Shown here: piece by piece, positions 36,681 to 50,321 of the stretch
Position numbering within the stretch: the first letter of the stretch is position 1
Layout: the number at the start of each line of letters is the position of its first letter
Source: Nigrospora sphaerica
Taxonomy: Eukaryota > Ascomycota > Sordariomycetes > Amphisphaeriales > Apiosporaceae
Direction of reading: 5' to 3'
Assembly: GCA_018287875.1 (NCBI GenBank)
Contig: JAGVVL010000022.1
Location: forward strand, 2,604,001 to 2,668,000
DNA length: 64,000 bases
Position numbers and translations under genes: made by a program
Notes under the pieces: model-generated
The model's database searches: none
What the model was told of the DNA's origin: nothing
Seen by the model: only the letters and a program-made list of their open reading frames with translations

Positions 36681-37262
36681 ATATGCCCTGGGGCGCAAGC
36701 CGGCTAGTTGCACGTATCGGACTGGCCGTCAATTACACAGCTATCCATCCCCCTGCATGCGCGCCCTTGCCTTTTGCGTATGGAAATTCTTCCGCCCTTC
36801 TTTCTGCTTGCTTTTTTTCTTCTTTGACTGCTTCTGCATCACGGCCCCTGTCGTCGCCCTCGCCGTTCCCGTTGCTTCTTCCCCTCTTCCTTCTGCCTCC
36901 TCCTGTCTTCTGGGGGGGAGTCCCCGTCGGCGGCCAGTTCCAGTTTACCGTTACAGTGGCAGTTAACAGTTCGGCCTCCCGGGCTTCGCCGCGCCCAACG
37001 ACCCCCCTCCCGTCTGGTCTATACATTCGTCATTCGACATCCACCTCTTTGGGCCTCCTCGCGGGGGCACCCACATTGGGGTTCTGTGATAGAAATGGTA
37101 ATGCGCGTCAACCAGGCCCGCCTGCTCACCAGACCCGGACACGGACAGGTGGCGCAAGCCAAACCAGCACCCGGGGTCCGGGGGGCTCAGGTTGGTCGAG
37201 CCCGCCGTCCGGCCCGCGCCCTTGCCCCTACCCCTTGCCCATGATCTGGGGCGTGTCCTCGG

Positions 37263-37264
37263 GC

Positions 37265-37317
<53 letters not shown>
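37263..37317 (+). repeat. (GC)8-(GT)19 alternating purine-pyrimidine tract
   Basis: Sixteen nt of alternating GC run directly into about 39 nt of alternating GT. It is the longest simple repeat in the window and of the composition most prone to Z-DNA. Confidence 0.95.
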
Positions 37318-37321
<4 letters not shown>

Positions 37322-40300
37322 CGTGCGTGTGGCTGTGGCGGGCAGGCCGGTGGAGAAGAGGGACCGATGGGGCCATCCATGTACGTACGTATGGTTACTG
37401 ACGACGGTAACAGTAGAGAGCCAGTACGGTCGTACGTTGGAGTGCCGGGGTAAAACAGTCAGTCCCCCCCCTTCCTTACCGCTTCCAGATACCGTTGTCG
37501 ATCAACCCCCCCTCCCCGGCCGTGGTGAGTGGACGTCTGCCCGGGTGGGTCCGGTAATCTAAACCGGAGTCCAATGAAACCGAGATGGAGATCTATGACC
37601 CCGTCTGCCAGGGATATGGATGGCACGCCCTCTACCGTCCGTCCGCCCGACACGATAGGTTTCCCCATCCACCTGCCGGGTACGTTATGTATAGCACCAG
37701 CCGGTACATCGTATAGCGGGAATCAGGACGGCGCGCCATGGTTGGACCTGGCTCGCCCCTGGCGACCCAAGCTGCTGGGTTTCCTCGTCCGCCTGCCAGC
37801 AGAACCGACGAGGGCCATCCGTATCCGACCAACCCTGCCTCGCCGGCCTCGGGTATACTCCAGAGGGGCGGAGGGATGAAGAGGCCGTGGGAGTGAAAGA
37901 GGCCAGAGGAAAGAGGCCAGGCCGCTAAACTGTCGCCTCGTACGAGGCAGGATATCGGTCGCTGCTGTGCTGTGGCCAACCTGCCCGCGGCGGCGCCCTG
38001 CTTCTTCATTTCCAGTCCTTTGTCCACATCACGCGACCGACCGGCCGTTGCGCTTCGCTACCTAGTGAGCGACCGGTCGAACCGGTCCATCTGTCACCAA
38101 CGGGCAGCGAGCCCATCCTCACTCTCATCTCCCACACGCATCCATAGGGGGAATCTAGGGGAATGCATCGAACGTCCATCTCTAGGGCCCCCATCCGTCC
38201 GCCGCTAGGCACGGCGGCGCTGACACGTTCCATCGCGCCTTGTCTTCGTTTGGAAATTTGGAGCTGCAGGTCAGCGACTCGGTTCAATTTGGACAAGGCG
38301 CAATCTTTCCCGTCCCGAGCTACGCAGGCCTTTGGCGAGAAAGGAGAGGCCGGGGGGGGAGAGGGGGCGCGCAACAGGAAAGGAAAAGAAAGCAAATATA
38401 GTCTCAGTGGAACGGTCAACAGGAAAAAGCATTCTGCGCCGGCCCAATACGCCAGGGGTCCCTTCAGGCTCTGCCGTGGGTTTTATTGACTCGGCTGCGA
38501 GCTATGAGAGGGCTTTTGTACCGGGTCGACAGGGACGCCTGTTTATACTCAAATACCGTCATAACCCTCTCCCCCCTGCCTATATGATCTTCAGGCGCCA
38601 ACTTTGGATTTCCCCGTCCTCGCTTTTCGCGTCTCGAACCGGAATCAGCCAACTTGGTCGGATTCGCCGCCAACGGGCCCGCCCGCAACCGACAGGCCCC
38701 CCTGCCCCCTGCCCCCCTCGCGCGCGTGTGTGATTGTGAATGTGTGTTTGCGTGTGTTGTCTACCGAGCACCTCAGAGATAGAAACCTGGTGCAACTGGC
38801 TGGAACGAAGGTCCAAACGGACCGACGACAGGAACGACGACCACGGATCACACGCGCCGGGCGCCGAGTCTTTTTGCACCCACCCCCAATCCCCTTTTGG
38901 CACCAACTGACGCTGAGACGATCGGCGGCGAACAGGCAGCCCTGAAGAAAAGACCCTGGAAATCGAATTAAAGACGTCCATCCCCACCTACCCGTTTGCC
39001 CATTCCTTCACCGGACCAAGCGACTATGTACTTGAACCTAGCCGGTGGAACTACATCATACCGCCTTGTTTGAGCGCCATGCAACTGGGAAGACATGCAG
39101 TGGGAATCCGTCCGTCCGTCCGTACGGACTTATGCAAGTGAACCAAGTACCTACATGCAAGGACGTAGGCTAAGTACTTGACTAAGCATGCAGGTAAATG
39201 GCCCAGTAGTAATGGTAGGTTGCATGTTGTCGACTGCTTGGAAATACTTATCCTTTCTCTCCTCCTCCTTTGGGTACTTGGAGAGGTACGTACGGCTTAT
39301 ACACCCACTCACTACCTCGGCCCCCTCCCGAATCGTTCCCAAGTCGCTCCCACGGGGGATTTTAGTAGGAAGGGGGCAGGCGACGAGGGCGGGCAGCCTC
39401 TCTCGCCGTCGCCGCCCTTCATATCCCTCCCGGCCGCTAACGAGACCGTCCCCATCGCCTTGGCGCCCATGACATGATCCTTCCCTCACCTGCGGCCTGT
39501 CACACCAAGCCGCCCATGCTGCCTCGAGCATACCCTCTGCAGGGCGGCCGCGCGAGCACCGAGTCTAAAACACTGCCGTGCGGTCCCCTGGACGCGAGAC
39601 CTCGGATTGATGGGCCGGGGCCATGGATAAGGCCGGTAAACGGCCCTGGCGGTGGCATCGAGAAACAAAAGGAAATTCCAAAGACGGATGTGACACATCA
39701 CCCGCCCGTTTGTCACATCCTGGCCCGCTCTACCACCAGTCCGTAACGCGCCATTAGTCGGCTCCCCCTCATTTCCCCTCGGGCCTGCATGTTTCACCCA
39801 TCGACATGTCGTCGATGTCGCCGCCTTCACCTTCTTCGGCGCCGTGCGTGTCCCGTCTGACCATCGCCCTGCCCTTGTCCCTGACACTCGGCCTCCCGCC
39901 CGCCCGACGGGCACGTCATGCCATGTCAACCGCGAGCCATCCTATGCCCAATTTGTTAAGGGTCCGTCGTGTGAATCGCTTGCCGTCCGGCGCCTCTCAA
40001 CCCTCCCTTGACCCAACCCTCAGCTGGCCCATCCCTCCCATCTACGTACGTAGGCACTACGTGCACCATGTCACCTCACATCACGCGCCTACCGCGGCCC
40101 CGGTCGGTGGGGTAAAGAGGAGCCCTTGGAAACGTCCCAACGCCTACCACCGCTTCATCGTAGCTCACACTATCGCATATACTCCTACCGGAGAACGCCG
40201 TTGCTGCCGTTTCCTTGAGGAATGTACACGTATAAGGCCGTCGCTGGAAACATCAGAGCACACCACCAGAGGGCGTGGGGTGGCGAAAGGAGAACGAAAC

Positions 40301-40497
40301 AAGCAGCGAGAGGAATCTGGTATGGGGAAAACCAAGTCTTTCGCTTTTTCAATCCTGAGTCTTGTCGGTACGACCCGGGAGGAACCCCCACACGCGGCTT
40401 GTGTTCTGTAACGGAAACCCTCGCCAGCACTTGGTCCCAGGCCGTCACATGGTCTATAAGATAACGCTCAACACAGGCAGGGGAGGAAGAGGATGAA

Positions 40498-40560
40498 GAG
40501 AGAAGAAGAAGAAGAAGAAGAAGCAAAAGAGAAGAAGCAAGAAAAGAAGAAGGTTAAGAA
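40498..40560 (+). repeat. GAA/AAG purine repeat
   Basis: Imperfect GAA/AAG units lie within 300 bp beyond the stop codon of the downstream minus-strand gene, so the pyrimidine strand may be in its 3' UTR. Confidence 0.8.
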
Positions 40561-40771
40561 GCAGAAAAATGACCACGGCAACCTTCGCCCCACGGAAAGG
40601 GGAGATAGAAATAAGCTTGCCAGAGATGGGGCGCCAGCCGCAACGCCAGCGCCAGATCCCGCCCTGCTCCTTGACGCCAACCCTCTTGAACTAACTTCGA
40701 GCGCCTCTGGATGAAGCAGGCCGCAGCCAGGGTTCCGAATTCCACCAAGCACAGCGGTTGCCAGCACGGGT

Positions 40772-43700
40772 CTAAAGGTATATGTCCCCGTCCTCGCCCG
40801 TGACCCAGCGTCGCCACGTCTCGGCGTAGGCGTCTTCCAGGTCCGAAACCCAACGGCGCGTGTCGAACAGCGCGCAGCTCCATTTCGCATCGAAAAGCAT
40901 CTTGCGCATTTCTGCCAGTCGGCCATGGCCCTGTCCGTACTGTTTGCTGGTGATCTGGTAGCTGAGCCCGCGGGCCAGCCGGATGGCCAGCCTTTCGTAA
41001 TCCTCCTCGTCCGTCGCTATCAGTTCCTTGGCCGCCCGCTCGCCCTCGGGGCTCTTGGGGAGCGCCCCCTTGAGGATCGAGGCCGCCATGCGCGAGCACA
41101 TTTTGTAAGGGTATCTCGGAAGCGTCAACAAAGGAGAGCTCGACCACAGTACGTCTGCCGCGGTTGTATGTGCGTTGCACTCTGGCGTGTCCAGGAATAA
41201 GTCGCAGACACGCGCCCGCCCAATGTGTTGCTGCTTCGGCGCCACGTCCGTGAAGATGATGCGCGAGGCAACTTCCTTCGACGACCACCGGCGAGCCGTC
41301 TTGCGGAGGTTCGTCTCGCCCAGTTCGGGGAAGCGCAGCAACCACAAAAACGCATTAGGCACATTGGACAGGATGCGAAGCCAAGTGCGGAACGTCGCGG
41401 GGTCGATCTGGAGGGCAACAATGAGCTGGGGGGGGGGGATCCAGAGCGGCGGGCAGGATAGGTACGTACTTTGTAAAGTTGATTGAAGTTGCCGAGAATA
41501 ATGGCATCGTCCGGGAGCCGGGGGAACAGTTCTTTGCGCATCTTCCAACGGCGCTGCTGCTCTTGTTCCCACGTTACCAGCTTCTCCTCGGGGCCGCTGG
41601 ACTGCGCGTGGTCGCAGCAGAAAAAGGTATCCCGGCAGAAGACGACGTTCTCCGAGTACACCCAATCCTCCTGGTCGGGTTGTGCCTCGTCGCGGAAGAC
41701 GTCCTCGAGCCTCGAGTTAGCCCTTGCCGGCCGAAGAGTTGACGGCGGAACGGCCGTTTCATCAGCCAGGATGTAATCGCACCACTCGGCACCCAGGGTA
41801 CCGGCAAACCCCATGAAGGACATCTGAATGGGCGCCGGCCTGGCGGCAAAGATTTCGTTTCGAGCGCCGCGGGTGTACCCGTTCAAGTTCACGAGTATGT
41901 GAATCTCGTCTTGGACGATTTGGTTCACGAGGCGTTCAGCGGACCAGCTGCTGACATCACGGAAAACGGGCGCCTCGCGTTCAATTTGTTGTCGGTGGCA
42001 CGACCTGTCGCTGGCAGTTGTGGCGTAGCAGAAGGCCTTGGCCTTGGTCGGATCATGCATGCCAAAGACGGACTGCATCAGGTGGGCCAAGGGGTGGTTG
42101 TTGAAGTCCGAAGAGACGTAGCCCACGTTCAAGTGCGGCTTGGGCGGAGGCGGCGGCGGATAGACCGAGTCTGGTAGCCAAGGGCTCCGCAAAGTCGAGC
42201 ACGAGATCCTCGCCGCGTTTCGCTGCGAGATGATCCGAATATCCTTGGCCGTCAGCGGGCACGTGAAGGTATGGAAGGGAAGCACAGTCGGGGCCGAGGG
42301 CACGGCAAGCGAGGCCGGTAGCCGCAGCCTCGCGTAGGATGCAGGGTGCGTTGTCCGACCATCCACGTATTTGTCCCGGTACCAGCGGCGCATCGTAGCT
42401 TTGATGGACCGTTCGACCAAGCGAAGGACTCGCGCGCCCTCCCACGGGTGCCGGCTCCACCGGCGGAGCTCCACCTCCATGTCCATCGTCTCGCCCGGCC
42501 GTCGGCTTCCCATCTGCCGGAGCCGCGCCGCCATGGCCTCGAGAACACCATTGTCCAGGACGCCCGCCCCCCAATGCGACGCCTCTGCCAGCTGTTTCGA
42601 GACGATCTCGACTACCTTGCTGACCAACCCGGAACCGGCGCCCGTCACCATGGCGTCTTGCAGCATGCCGCTCGCGTCGACGTGCCAGCGGTCGTACTTG
42701 CCGTCGTGAAGAATCACCCCACCCCGGTCGGTCCAGTCACAAACAGAATTCAGGGCAGTGAAGAGTCCGCAGACGGCTTCGGCGAACTGAGGGTTGGATT
42801 GCACGGCTCTCCTGTAGTACGTGATGGCGTCGTTGATGCGGCCCCGATCCTTGACTGCGTTGGCGAGGTTGGTGAGCGCGATGTCGAAGTTTCCGTCGCA
42901 CGCGACGGCCTGCTCGTACATCTGTATGGCAAGGTCGAGCTGTCCAATATCCTTGAGCAAGCTTCCAAGGTTGGTATGGAGGTGCACGTGTTTGGAGTCG
43001 AGGCTAAGTCCGTATCTGTAATATGCCAGGGCTAAACCCAGGCCGCTTCCGGGAACAATGCCTGACATGGCCGGGTTGACTGCACTTTCGACAGGCATAT
43101 TCGGCGTTGCCGGGACGGACTGTTGCACGCTGGCGAGGAGAATACCCACGTTATTGGCTGTTGAAGGGCTTTCTGACAAGGAGAGAGATAGGTAGTAGAG
43201 CGCCAAGATGTCGCCCACGCCTGACGGCTGCCGTGCCAAGCCCCCTGTAGACGCCCCGCTGGACATGGCATCCTGGAAGATTTTGGCGAGGGACAAAAGC
43301 GAGTTGCTAGTGGTGGACACTGCCGACCGTTTGGATGGCCCATCTGGCACGAACCGGAGCCCGGGTAACTCGCCATTGTTTGCGAATACCAACCGGGCCG
43401 TATGCCGTGCCCTCTCCGGCGGCAGCAGCAGAGGCATTGGCCCCGGTTGCCCCGAGGCGCTCTGCAGGCCGGGCGACAGCACCGCGACGATCTGCTGAAT
43501 CAGGGCTTGGATGCAGCTGAGTCTCTTCCCGGCGCTGATCAGGACGGCTTCCTCGAATGCTTCCGAGGCCTTGCTGATATCCTTGTGGGCGTAGAGCATG
43601 TTGCCCTTGGCGTGAATCAAAGCAATAACCCGGCCGTTTTCACTTCCCGGTACGCGGTAACCGCTCGAGGCAAACCCGGCCTGTTCCAAGAACAGCCCGC

Positions 43701-45621
43701 CTCGACCAAAAGAATGCGGACCCGGGGGACAGCTCTCCTGAGGTCGAGGAGCATGAGCCAACACACCAGGGAGAGCATTGTAGTCGACGGTCGAATCTCC
43801 GTCCCAGCCACGCGGCGGAGGGGCATTAGTTACCCGCAAGGCATCCTGCACACGGTTGATGATTTCGACAGCCTCTTTGCTTCGTTGACTCGAGCACAAG
43901 AGGCCCACAAGGTGCTCCACCGCTTCGAGATAGGACGGGTCTCTTCGAACAGCCTGCAGCCAATGCCTTTCTGCCTCGTCATTCCTGTGCAAACAATACA
44001 GTGTTGCTGCGGCGTTCGAGAGAGCCTCGGTATGGCTACAGGCGCGCACACACCAGCATGTCAGCCCGATGGACTCTTGGCGAAAAAAAGGGGGGAGGGG
44101 GGGTTTGGGGGTTGAGAATGGGCCGTACCTGTCATCCAGAGCAACGACTCTGGTGAACCAGTCGAGAGCGTCCTCGTAGCGCTCAAGCCCGTAATATAGG
44201 CAACCACCAAGCAGCATACCGTCGATCCACTTCCAGCCACTCAGCTCACACAAGTGATTGAGCATCTCCACGGCCGCCTTCGCGTTTTCCACGGGCGCCT
44301 GGATAAGGAAAGTACTGGTCAATTCGGGGTTGCCATAGTGCGAACTTTCACCATTGAACATCTGGTAATACGGGATGCCGGTCGTGTCCGCACTTACCCG
44401 GGAATGGGGGCTGGCGACACCGTTATTTTGGCGTACGCCCGGAAGAAGGGGCGGCGGATGCCCCATCATCGCCGCCGAGGGCCCATAGTGTGCATTGGTG
44501 GTTCTGGCGGCGCCATCCACTGGGTTGCCGTGGTCGTAAGAAGGTCGCTGCTGATGCAGGCGGACTTGGGAGCCAGGATGCTTTGGAGGCTTGGGTATTT
44601 TAGGAAATATCGTCATCCGCGACGACGATTTGGACCCGTTCGAGTATCGACTGGAATGCCGCTTCTTCGTCCTGTGCAGATAGGCAAGAAGATCAACATA
44701 GGACCTGTGGGCTCTGGCGAGTGCCTTTTCACGGAAGGCAGGCGACGAATCAGCTAGGTACGTGCTGTCCACGTCATAGGTACCCGGATCGAGGGTCAGA
44801 GACTCGAGCCGCTGAGCTGGTGTTTGTGCACTGGCATAGCTCATATCGTATCGCGCCAACATGCTACCAACATTCGGCGTGGGAGACGCATAAGGCCGAC
44901 TCGTCATGCGGTACGAGGGGCCCCCTAGGGGTGTGTTCTGCGGGCCAGGGAGTCCGGTGTCTGGCCAAGTAGGAGTGGGCAACAGACCGCCGTTGTTGAA
45001 GACCGCGGGTCCCGGCGAGTGGTGATAGGTAGGCTGGAGGGCGGTAGGCACCCTGATTCCATTGTGGTACGGGTAGTAGGCATGGGGCGGCGCGTTCGCA
45101 ACGCCGTCCGGGGTGACGGCGGCAGGCGAACCATACTGCCAACCGCCGTAGGATATGTCGGAATGGTCAAAAGCTCGAGGTTCGGCGCCGTTGACGCCCG
45201 GGGATGAGCGATAAGGCCAACCGCCCTTCAAGCTGCTATCGTATCCCGGACTTGAGACAATGTTTCCGGGACCGGGAAATATCATATGCTTCAGCGGTGG
45301 GGGGCCGGACGCATACTGGGTGGGCGTGCCATCGTAACCGGCGTCGATGGTGCCGTTCGGCGTCTTCCGCCTCAGGCGGTGCTCGTGGCCGTCGGCGTGG
45401 TGCGAGAAGCCCGAAGAACGGGGGTGTAGAGAGCCGGGCTGCGAGGGCTGCGAGGCGCGAATGGGGAAGCCGCGGTGCGCTGAAACCAGGCCATGCAGGG
45501 CGTTCGTCATCCGCGAGGCATGGTGGTGGCGCTGGGGGAAGGCAGACGGGTCGTGTTTGGGTACCGAGTCGTGATGGGTAACCGGCTGCACCATCGGGTG
45601 CATCTGCACCAGGGGTAACAT
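40772..45621 (-). CDS. Fungal O-GlcNAc transferase-like protein (GT41) with TPRs
   Basis: Predicted nucleocytoplasmic glycosyltransferase of family GT41. Exons 45621-44129, 44035-41470 and 41407-40772 encode 1564 aa; introns are 93 and 62 nt. Residues 1-430 are disordered (Pro/Ser/His/Gly-rich). A TPR region runs from about 435 to 1000, with a clear run 'HTNLGSLLKDIGQLDLAIQM' and successors. The catalytic region has the His of 'NNHPLAHLMQS' (about 1145), 'ILVNLNGYTRGARNE', 'RPAPIQMSFMGFAG', then 'NFNQLYKIDP' spanning the last splice site. 'VAPKQQH' holds the sugar-nucleotide-binding Lys (about 1411), followed by 'DTPECNAHTTAADVLW'. These are the key motifs of OGT. The first intron is a multiple of three without an in-frame stop, so retention would add 31 residues. 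Substrates in fungi are poorly known. Confidence 0.92.
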
Positions 45622-46364
45622 GGAGCTGGCGGGCAGGGGAGGGCCTATTGAGTTGGCGAGGATGTTGGTGGCGGTCGATGATAAGGAGCGTCTTGTTCAA
45701 ATTCCAAGTAAATACGATGCGCGCGCAGGGGAGGGGGGACGAGGGCGTCGTCACAGCCTGCTCATTGCGGCATGGCTGACGGGCGGCGGCCGATATGCAT
45801 CTGGATGTAGTAGCAAAGCCACGCTCAGCAACACCAACGGCATCAATCCGCTCTCTCGACGAGGGGGTTAAAGACCTGGGGTCCGAGAGTCGGGATTGGG
45901 AGTGACTCCAGCACGAGTTTTGGTCGCTGCGGGGGTACAGCCCCCAGTGGTCGCGAGGGCGGGCGTTTTGCTTTGTTATCGTCGTCGGCGTCGGCGTTGC
46001 GCCCGGTCTGGCCTCGGAAAGATCGGTGCGTGAAACGGGCTGTCCCGGCCCGCCGTGGTGCCTCCCGGGAGAGAAGCCGGAGACCGTGGGGGTCGGGGAC
46101 AGTGGGCGGACGGGGCGGGGGTGTCGGACGACGAGAGAGAGGTGGAGAGAGGGGGGGAGAGGGAGAGAGGAGGCTGAAAGGAGGCCCGAGAGGAAGGGAG
46201 TGCTGGGAGGTTGAGGCTGCGCGCGGGCAGCTTCGACCCGCCGTGCGCGCCTGTATTGACGGGTGCCTGCTGGTGTAGATGCCAGTTCCCAAGGGCGAGC
46301 TACGCGTACGGGCCTGGAGTTGGCAGTGCGGTGTATTGCCGAGCGACGGGTCGAGAACGGGTTT

Positions 46365-46365
<1 letters not shown>

Positions 46366-46400
<35 letters not shown>
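46366..46400 (+). repeat. (CGT)n trinucleotide repeat
   Basis: Uninterrupted CGT units over 35 nt, about 750 bp upstream of the GT41 start codon and possibly in its promoter or 5' leader. Confidence 0.95.
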
Positions 46401-46401
<1 letters not shown>

Positions 46402-47781
46402 ATGGTTGGCAAGACGAGCGGGTGAGTTTACGAATAGGTCATTAGAGTTGAAAGCTAGGTAGGTACTACGGAAGGTAGTGGTCGTCTACGTGGGGAAAGG
46501 CTGGTGGTGGGATTCATGTAGGTAGTAGGTCCGCGCAGGGATGCTGGCGTATTGAAAGGTCGGTACGGAGTAGGCAAGGTATCTCTCCTCTCGACAGGGC
46601 CACTAACCGATCCATATTAGTGGGCGTACAGGGAGACAGGGTGCCCTACAGGCTTTGGTTCCCCATGGCTTAACTTTTCGGCACGGAGGTATCCGTCGTA
46701 GGCGGCCAGACCGGGGGAGGGAACGGGAGACCTGGGGAGGACGGGCAGGCGGGATCCATGGACGCCCACTGGCAGCGGGCACTCAACCTTGTATTCATGC
46801 CGGCACGATGGGCGGCAACAGTTTAGGTGCACTGAGGTAGGCGTCGTCTACTCGGGCCACCACATATGGATGGGATATGCTGCTGCTGTACACCTGTCTA
46901 AGGGAAAGTGGACAGGTGGGCTGGGGGGCCATCCACACCACTGCCACCCTGCCGCCCTGCCGCCCTGCCGCCGCCGTTGCACACTGTTATTGGCCCCCTT
47001 CTCAGGAAGACCCTCCCAGACGATCGACGATGAGGGGCCAGCTGAGCGACAAGGTGGGAGAAGGGAGACCGACATCAACCCGCATGTCCAGGCCGGCTCC
47101 CGGGAACCAATACCAACGCCTGCTGCCAGCCCGGACCCAGCGTGAATGCATACATTTGTTCTATACATCATCATCACCACGCCGGCAGGGCCGCCCCCAT
47201 CGCCTGGCCACACAAGCTAATAGGTAAATGTAGGTAGCAGCTCTCTGTATGTCCTCTCATGTGGCCGACCTGGGTCATCTGTCAGGAAAGCGACAAGCAT
47301 CCTGAGCCAGGAAGCTGATGGTATGGCTGTCCATCAAAAAGCCGTCAGCCAACCTGCCAGCTTCTGGGGCCGCTGAGGCCCAAGCAAGCAGCCAGAAGCG
47401 GCCCACTTAATGTAGGTACCGGCTTGTACATACGGGTCGCGCATCCCATATCTCGTTACGCCCGGGGATGCGCCTCACTTGCCTACCTGCATCTGACCCG
47501 CTATGCTTGTGTGTGCGAGCGAGTGGGAGACGGCCCTTCATTCACAGCGCGCGCGGAGGCCGGCAGGCCAGGCGCATTGTGGCTTTTCGAGCACCGACGG
47601 GAAGCGGCTAAACCCATCTGGAGGCGGGCGCATCGGTCAGTCAGGGCAAACGAAGGGTGGTTGCTGGCATGTTCCGCGAGCTTTCCGGGCTCTCCTTGGG
47701 GTCAGTATCTTGGAATGGAAGGGAGAGGTGGGTGGTTGGACATGTGTGCCCTCTGTGGATTTGTGTTCGTGTAGGTTGGTA

Positions 47782-47784
<3 letters not shown>

Positions 47785-47812
<28 letters not shown>
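47785..47812 (+). repeat. (GT)14 microsatellite
   Basis: Pure GT dinucleotides over 28 nt in gene-free sequence. Confidence 0.95.
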
Positions 47813-47814
<2 letters not shown>

Positions 47815-49455
47815 CCAAATCCATCCAACGGCTGCGCGGGGTGGGCGGATGGATGGATGGACGGATGAGTGTGGTCGCCCGCAGGGTAGGTGTGACTCGA
47901 AGGCGGGCAGGGCAGTACATAACAGGGCAGGGCCAAGACAATGGCGGCATGCTATGCCCATCTACACCACGCCATTGGCGCCTCATGTGCATATTGTATC
48001 GCCTGCCGCCTGGCTGGGCTGGCACTGGCTGCAGGGCCGGATGACACCAAGTACTTCAAGGTGACTCCACGTACCTCGTTGACGCCCGGGCTGTAACGGG
48101 AGGGCTGGGCACGCCGACATACAAGCGGCAGAGGGTAACACAAAGCAGCCTGCACACAAAACCACAGTCCTCAATGATCTGTTCGTTTCCATTCCCGGGA
48201 GGTGATGAAACGTCCAAGGATTTGGGGCGACGTGGGCAAGCTGCTGCCACTGCCCTTGCTTCCCACCCTTGCGGCGAGGCCTCGGCACCCACAGAATGGA
48301 TGCAGGAGGTTGAAATGGGATCCCACCCACCTCGGAACAAAGGGAGAGAGAACTTGGATCCATGTACAGACATCACATGTGTCTACGAAGTCCAAAGACG
48401 AAATGAGGTGGCCCCCACCCTGTACGTCCTCCATCACTTAGCCTGCCTACTGTCCAACTCTAAATACTTGGGTAGCGCCCTCATATGTGCTCCCTATTGT
48501 GTAGGTACAGGCCTACCGGCCACGGAGAGGGGAAGGGGGAGAATGACGAGAGCCACGGCGTCCGGAGCGGCTGAACCACTGTTTCTCCCGGCACAGAGTG
48601 TGCCTGTTAATCGCCGCTGATTAACTGACAGACAGAGGGCAAGTTGTCGGCCTAAGAAACCAAAGTCGAGGCTACGGATTACTAAAGTAGCCGGTTGATG
48701 CTACCAAAACTGAACGAGCCCAACCGTCATCTCCCAGTCGTGCAAGAATCATAAGTGCTGTAGCGTGTTTGTGTATCCAAGCCGACTATTGCCTGCCCTG
48801 CGTATCTCTGAGGTTTTTGCCGTACCGACAAGGCTGGCTAAGGTGACGCATCCCCCTAGGCGCCCGGATACGTCTCGGTTGAGTAGAAATACGGTCGCTG
48901 TCTGTTCCACGAACCGTTGGGACAGAAATGATGCAACTGGAGCAACATCTGGCTACATCAGGTCACTACAGATCCGCTTGCCAACGGATAAAGATCCGTC
49001 AAATCCCAAACAACACCTCCACTGGAATGGCAAAAGAGAACCCTCGAGTACGCGAGTCTTTTTTAAATGACTAATGCTCGATCGAGACCGGTGAGCCAAA
49101 AATGCCCGCAAGTTAATATTCTTAGACGTGCGGCGCATAACAAGCTAGCCTGAAGCCGCCCATACCGAGACAGCCCCGAAAGGTCCCAGTGTGGCGGCTG
49201 GTGCTGGATAAGCGACCGCGTATCTCCTGCCAACCTAGGGTCGGTTGGCTCGTCGTAGGATCTTGTTCCGAGGTCGTCACGACGAAGCACGAGACGAGGC
49301 GAGTGGGCTTCCTTGTTCAATTCGTGGTCATTCGGTTTGCTGGTTGGCTGGCTGTTCGGCAGCGCCTAATGCAAAGCCATTCCTGAACTCCTGAAAACAT
49401 GCGGAAAGAAATTCCGGGTTGGCCCGCCCTTTGTGTCCATACCAATTTACTCTTC

Positions 49456-50321
<866 letters not shown>

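Larger units (their letters stand above)
32939..40771. other. 7.8-kb gene-free region upstream of flbD
   Basis: Being 5' of the minus-strand flbD, this is candidate regulatory DNA and perhaps a long 5' UTR. It holds several microsatellites and homopolymers (33955-34040, 36601-36680, 37263-37317, 40498-40560) and many AGGTA/TACCT motifs (35881-36020, 36325-36345, 39140-39200). No frame looks like a conserved protein. Confidence 0.5.
45622..49455. other. 3.8-kb intergenic, no supported gene
   Basis: This holds the GT41 promoter on the left and the RPL12 3' end on the right. There is a GC-rich, purine-rich zone (46080-46200), a CGT repeat (46366-46400) and a GT repeat (47785-47812). No conserved frame or tRNA was recognised. 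Confidence 0.55.

Noticed and set aside
39806..40411. 201-codon plus-strand frame beside the GT41 gene
   Set aside because: Low-complexity Ser/Pro start, no family resemblance, and no supporting splice structure.
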